The position numbers and the translations under genes were made by a program. From Lactobacillus sp. ESL0680 (GTDB lineage: Bacteria; Bacillota; Bacilli; Lactobacillales; Lactobacillaceae), in assembly GCF_029392855.1 (NCBI RefSeq), contig NZ_CP113945.1, forward strand, positions 124,001-188,000: a DNA stretch of 64,000 bases, read 5' to 3'. Below the pieces are notes generated by a model. The model was not told the origin of the DNA and made no database searches. It worked only from the letters and a program-made list of their open reading frames with translations. Position 1 is the first letter of the stretch. The number at the start of each line of letters is the position of its first letter. This document shows, piece by piece, positions 61,722-64,000 of this stretch.

Positions 61722-61759
61722 AGGGAAACTGGTGAATTTTAATTCATGGTTTCCCTTTT
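61722..61759 (+). terminator. Terminator-like hairpin inside the ula operon
   Basis: AGGGAAAC / GTTTCCCT (61722-61729 with 61749-61756) continued by GTGAATT / AATTCAT, then a T-rich tract. It lies between ulaD and ulaE and should lower expression of ulaE, ulaF relative to the PTS genes. No promoter is evident after it. Confidence 0.7.
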
Positions 61760-61787
61760 ATTTTAAATTTAGTAAGGAGCAAACAGT

Positions 61788-62669
61788 ATGACAGTAAATT
61801 CGTTAGGCATTTATGAAAAAGCTTTGCCGCAGGATTTGTCTTGGGAAGAGACTTTTAACTTAGTACATCAATTGGGCTTTAACTTTTTAGAATTTTCAAT
61901 TGATGAGAGTGATAAGCGGCTGGCACGGCTTGATTGGACGCGAGATGAGCGCCAACAATTTCGCGATTTAATGTGGTCAACTAATACCAGAATTAACAAT
62001 TTGATGTTGTCGGGACACCGGCGCTTTCCGCTAGGTTCTGCTGATCCTGAGGTACGGCAGAAGTCACTGGAGATGATGGCTAAGGCGGTCGACTTGTGTG
62101 TGGATCTAGGCATTCATAATATTCAGATGGCTGGTTACGATGTTTATTACGAAGAAAAGACGGACTTGTCGCGTGAATATTACGTCGAGAATTTAATTAA
62201 ATGTGTTCACATGGCAGCTAAGAAAAATATTATGTTGTCAATTGAGACGATGGATGATCCGTTTATTAATAATTTATCCAAAATTAGTCATTACCATGAA
62301 TTGGCAAAAAGTCCGTGGCTGCAGGCCTATCCAGATTTGGGTAATTTGAGTGCCTGGCCGGAAAATGATGTCCCAGCTGAAATTGAAAATTATATTGACA
62401 CAATCTGTGCAATTCACCTAAAAGACAGTAAAAAAGTCACGTCGAATTTCAAAGGGCAATTTAAAAATGTGCCGTTTGGCACAGGCTGTGTCGATTTTGT
62501 GGGCCTGCTGCGAGAATTAGTCCGTCTTGATTACAATGGCAGCTTTACCATCGAAATGTGGTCAGGCGATAACGGCGATGAAAATGCACTTGAGGAAGTT
62601 AAGGATGCAAAAGCCTTCTTTGATAAGATTTTCACCCAAGTTGGCATTACACAAGAAGCAGTTGAATAA
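61788..62669 (+). CDS. ulaE: L-xylulose/L-ribulose-5-phosphate 3-epimerase
   Basis: 293-residue xylose-isomerase-like TIM barrel. SLGIYEKALPQDLSWEE at the N-terminus, metal-binding Glu in LSIETMDD, and Glu in FTIEMWSG. Turns L-xylulose 5-phosphate into L-ribulose 5-phosphate. AAGGAG before the start; 12 bases to the next gene. Confidence 0.94.
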   Translation: MTVNSLGIYEKALPQDLSWEETFNLVHQLGFNFLEFSIDESDKRLARLDWTRDERQQFRDLMWSTNTRINNLMLSGHRRFPLGSADPEVRQKSLEMMAKAVDLCVDLGIHNIQMAGYDVYYEEKTDLSREYYVENLIKCVHMAAKKNIMLSIETMDDPFINNLSKISHYHELAKSPWLQAYPDLGNLSAWPENDVPAEIENYIDTICAIHLKDSKKVTSNFKGQFKNVPFGTGCVDFVGLLRELVRLDYNGSFTIEMWSGDNGDENALEEVKDAKAFFDKIFTQVGITQEAVE

Positions 62670-62681
62670 GGAGAGAATAAG

Positions 62682-63377
62682 ATGCTTGAACAGTTAAAAG
62701 AAGAAGTCTACCAGGCAAATATGTCATTGCCAAAATTAAATTTGGTAACTTTTACGTGGGGCAATGTATCTGGAATTAATCGTGAAGCCGGATTATACGT
62801 GATTAAACCGTCGGGAGTACCTTATGAGGAACTTAAACCGGATGATCTGGTAGTGGTTAACTTAAAGGGTGAGATTGTCGAAGGCGATAAAAATCCGTCA
62901 TCAGATACGCCAACCCATACATATTTATATAATCATTTTCCTAAAATTGGCGGCATTGTTCATACGCATTCACCTTGGGCAGTGTCATTTGCGGCAGCCA
63001 AAATGGACATTCCTGCACTGAATACCACACATGCCGATACGTTCTATACTAATATTCCCGCAGCTGACGCCTTAACTAAGGAAGAAATTGAGGAAGATTA
63101 CGAAGGCAACACCGGCAAAACAATTGTTAAAACTTTTAAGGAGCGGCATTTGGATTATGAGGCAACGCCAGCGGCTCTAGTCAGCCAGCATGGGCCGTTT
63201 GCTTGGGGCGAAAATCCCGCAAAGGCAGTGTATAACGCGAAAGTTCTAGAGGTTGTTGCCGAAGAAGATTTTCATACTTTAGAATTAACGCATCAAAACT
63301 CAGAATTGCCCCAATACTTGCTTGATAAGCACTATTATCGTAAGCATGGACCGAATGCTTATTATGGACAAAAATAA
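62682..63377 (+). CDS. ulaF: L-ribulose-5-phosphate 4-epimerase
   Basis: 231-residue class II aldolase-fold zinc enzyme. GNVSGI, KPSGVPYEEL, THTYLYNHFP and the zinc ligands in GGIVHTHSPWA, plus SQHGPFAWG. Produces D-xylulose 5-phosphate, which enters the pentose phosphate or phosphoketolase route. An araD-type enzyme; the ula context gives the symbol. No terminator is visible before the next gene. Confidence 0.94.
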   Translation: MLEQLKEEVYQANMSLPKLNLVTFTWGNVSGINREAGLYVIKPSGVPYEELKPDDLVVVNLKGEIVEGDKNPSSDTPTHTYLYNHFPKIGGIVHTHSPWAVSFAAAKMDIPALNTTHADTFYTNIPAADALTKEEIEEDYEGNTGKTIVKTFKERHLDYEATPAALVSQHGPFAWGENPAKAVYNAKVLEVVAEEDFHTLELTHQNSELPQYLLDKHYYRKHGPNAYYGQK

Positions 63378-63458
63378 TAAAAAAAGCTAAAGTTAAATTA
63401 TTTTAAAGTGTGTTGTTAAAATTTAATATAATTATTTTTTGGAAAGGTAATATATAAG

Positions 63459-64000
63459 ATGGATTTCCAAGCTTTAGCTCAAAACATTTTGACTAATGTC
63501 GGGGGTAAAGAAAATATTGTTAGTCTGGAGCGCTGTTTTACGAGATTGCGTTTCGTTTTAAAGGATAACAGTAAGGCAAACAGTGACCAAATTAGTCACT
63601 TAGAGGGCGTTATTCAAGTGCTAAACGCCAATGGTCAGTTTCAGGTTGTACTTGGCAACAATGTTGCTAAAACCTATGAGGCAATTGAACCGATGATTGG
63701 TGAAGTGACTGCGATTTCTGAAACAAGCGAAGGCGACACTGAACCAAAAGAAAAGGTTGGTTTAGGAACCAAAATTATTAATACGATTGCCGCAATCTTC
63801 ACGCCAACTGTTCCAGCAATTGCTGCTTCAGGGATGATTAAAGGAATTTTGGCAATTGCAGTTATTGTGGCAACCAATGTTTATCATACGGATATTACTA
63901 AGTTCGATACCTACATTATTTTAAGTGCGGCATCAGATGCACTGTTTTACTTTATGCCGATTATTTTAGCCAAATCTTCTGCTAAAGTTTTTAAAACCAA
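63459..64000 (+). CDS. PTS beta-glucoside-type IIBC(A) permease, 3' end missing
   Basis: ATG at 63459 after GGAAAGG (63441-63447), frame open to the window end, 180 residues visible. N-terminal IIB domain with Cys26 in SLERCFTRLRF and GVIQVLNANGQFQVVLG, a short linker (about 78-100), then the first IIC segments (TPTVPAIAASGMIKGIL). Family: glucoside/trehalose/sucrose permeases; substrate cannot be set. A TATAAT box at 63427-63432 suggests its own promoter after the ula operon. Confidence 0.88.
   Translation, partial: MDFQALAQNILTNVGGKENIVSLERCFTRLRFVLKDNSKANSDQISHLEGVIQVLNANGQFQVVLGNNVAKTYEAIEPMIGEVTAISETSEGDTEPKEKVGLGTKIINTIAAIFTPTVPAIAASGMIKGILAIAVIVATNVYHTDITKFDTYIILSAASDALFYFMPIILAKSSAKVFKT

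Overview
The window reads as chromosome of a low-GC Gram-positive of the genus Lactobacillus or a close relative. The grounds are protein content and habits: a PepN aminopeptidase with a DtpT-type peptide transporter, a complete streptococcal/lactobacillar-style type II fatty acid operon with FabK and FabT, ECF vitamin-transporter S components, PTS systems, and strong AAGGAG ribosome sites. I see no rRNA, tRNA, insertion sequence, prophage or CRISPR array. Genes are tightly packed and most transcription units end in clear intrinsic terminators, several of them bidirectional. I cannot name the species.

Layout. 1-5 kb: peptide use (pepN, cut by the window edge, and dtpT) and an L,D-transpeptidase-like wall enzyme. 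5-9 kb: a GalT-like HIT protein, a PanT-like ECF S component and two zinc-ribbon membrane proteins. 9-13.7 kb: one ABC ATPase followed by two paralogous FtsX-type permeases. 13.7-24.2 kb: birA divergent from the fatty acid operon fabT-fabH-acpP-fabK-fabD-fabG-fabF-accB-fabZ-accC-accD-accA, with FabT-box-like palindromes in the divergent region. 24.3-27.2 kb: a GlnPQ amino acid importer in which two binding domains are fused to the permease. 27.5-33.2 kb: nucleoside use (nupC divergent from deoC-deoB-deoR-pdp) with a DeoR-like operator and a cre-like site. 33.3-35.3 kb: an accessory patch with an AAA ATPase preceded by short direct repeats and an AT-rich secreted protein gene bracketed by a 27-bp direct repeat. 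35.3-42.6 kb: thiW with a TPP riboswitch, a phosphatase, a secreted matrixin-type protease, helD, coaA and efp. 42.6-45.5 kb: a sugar PTS (IIA, IIBC) with a ChbG-type deacetylase, led by a cre-like site and a RAT-like antiterminator hairpin.

46-51.2 kb: a penicillin V acylase-type hydrolase, a LytTR/DUF3021 pair and a TrpXYZ-like ABC importer. In front of the importer lies a leader of about 225 nt with an 18-codon ORF holding a single Trp codon, two mutually exclusive hairpins and a strong terminator. It looks like ribosome-mediated attenuation rather than a T-box and is the most interesting regulatory element in the window. 51.7-56.6 kb: an amidohydrolase with a 2-hydroxyacid dehydrogenase, then a MerR regulator divergent from an MFS exporter and a DUF4811 protein. 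56.7-63.4 kb: a DeoR-family repressor divergent from a complete L-ascorbate PTS and catabolic operon (ulaG-C-A-B-D-E-F) with a cre site on its -35 box. A second beta-glucoside-type PTS gene runs off the right edge.

The genes join into a few themes: peptide, amino acid, nucleoside and vitamin salvage, PTS sugar uptake under carbon catabolite control, and de novo saturated fatty acid synthesis coordinated with biotinylation of AccB. Starts marked as moved were re-chosen from ribosome binding sites. All functions are inferred from sequence recognition without database searches.
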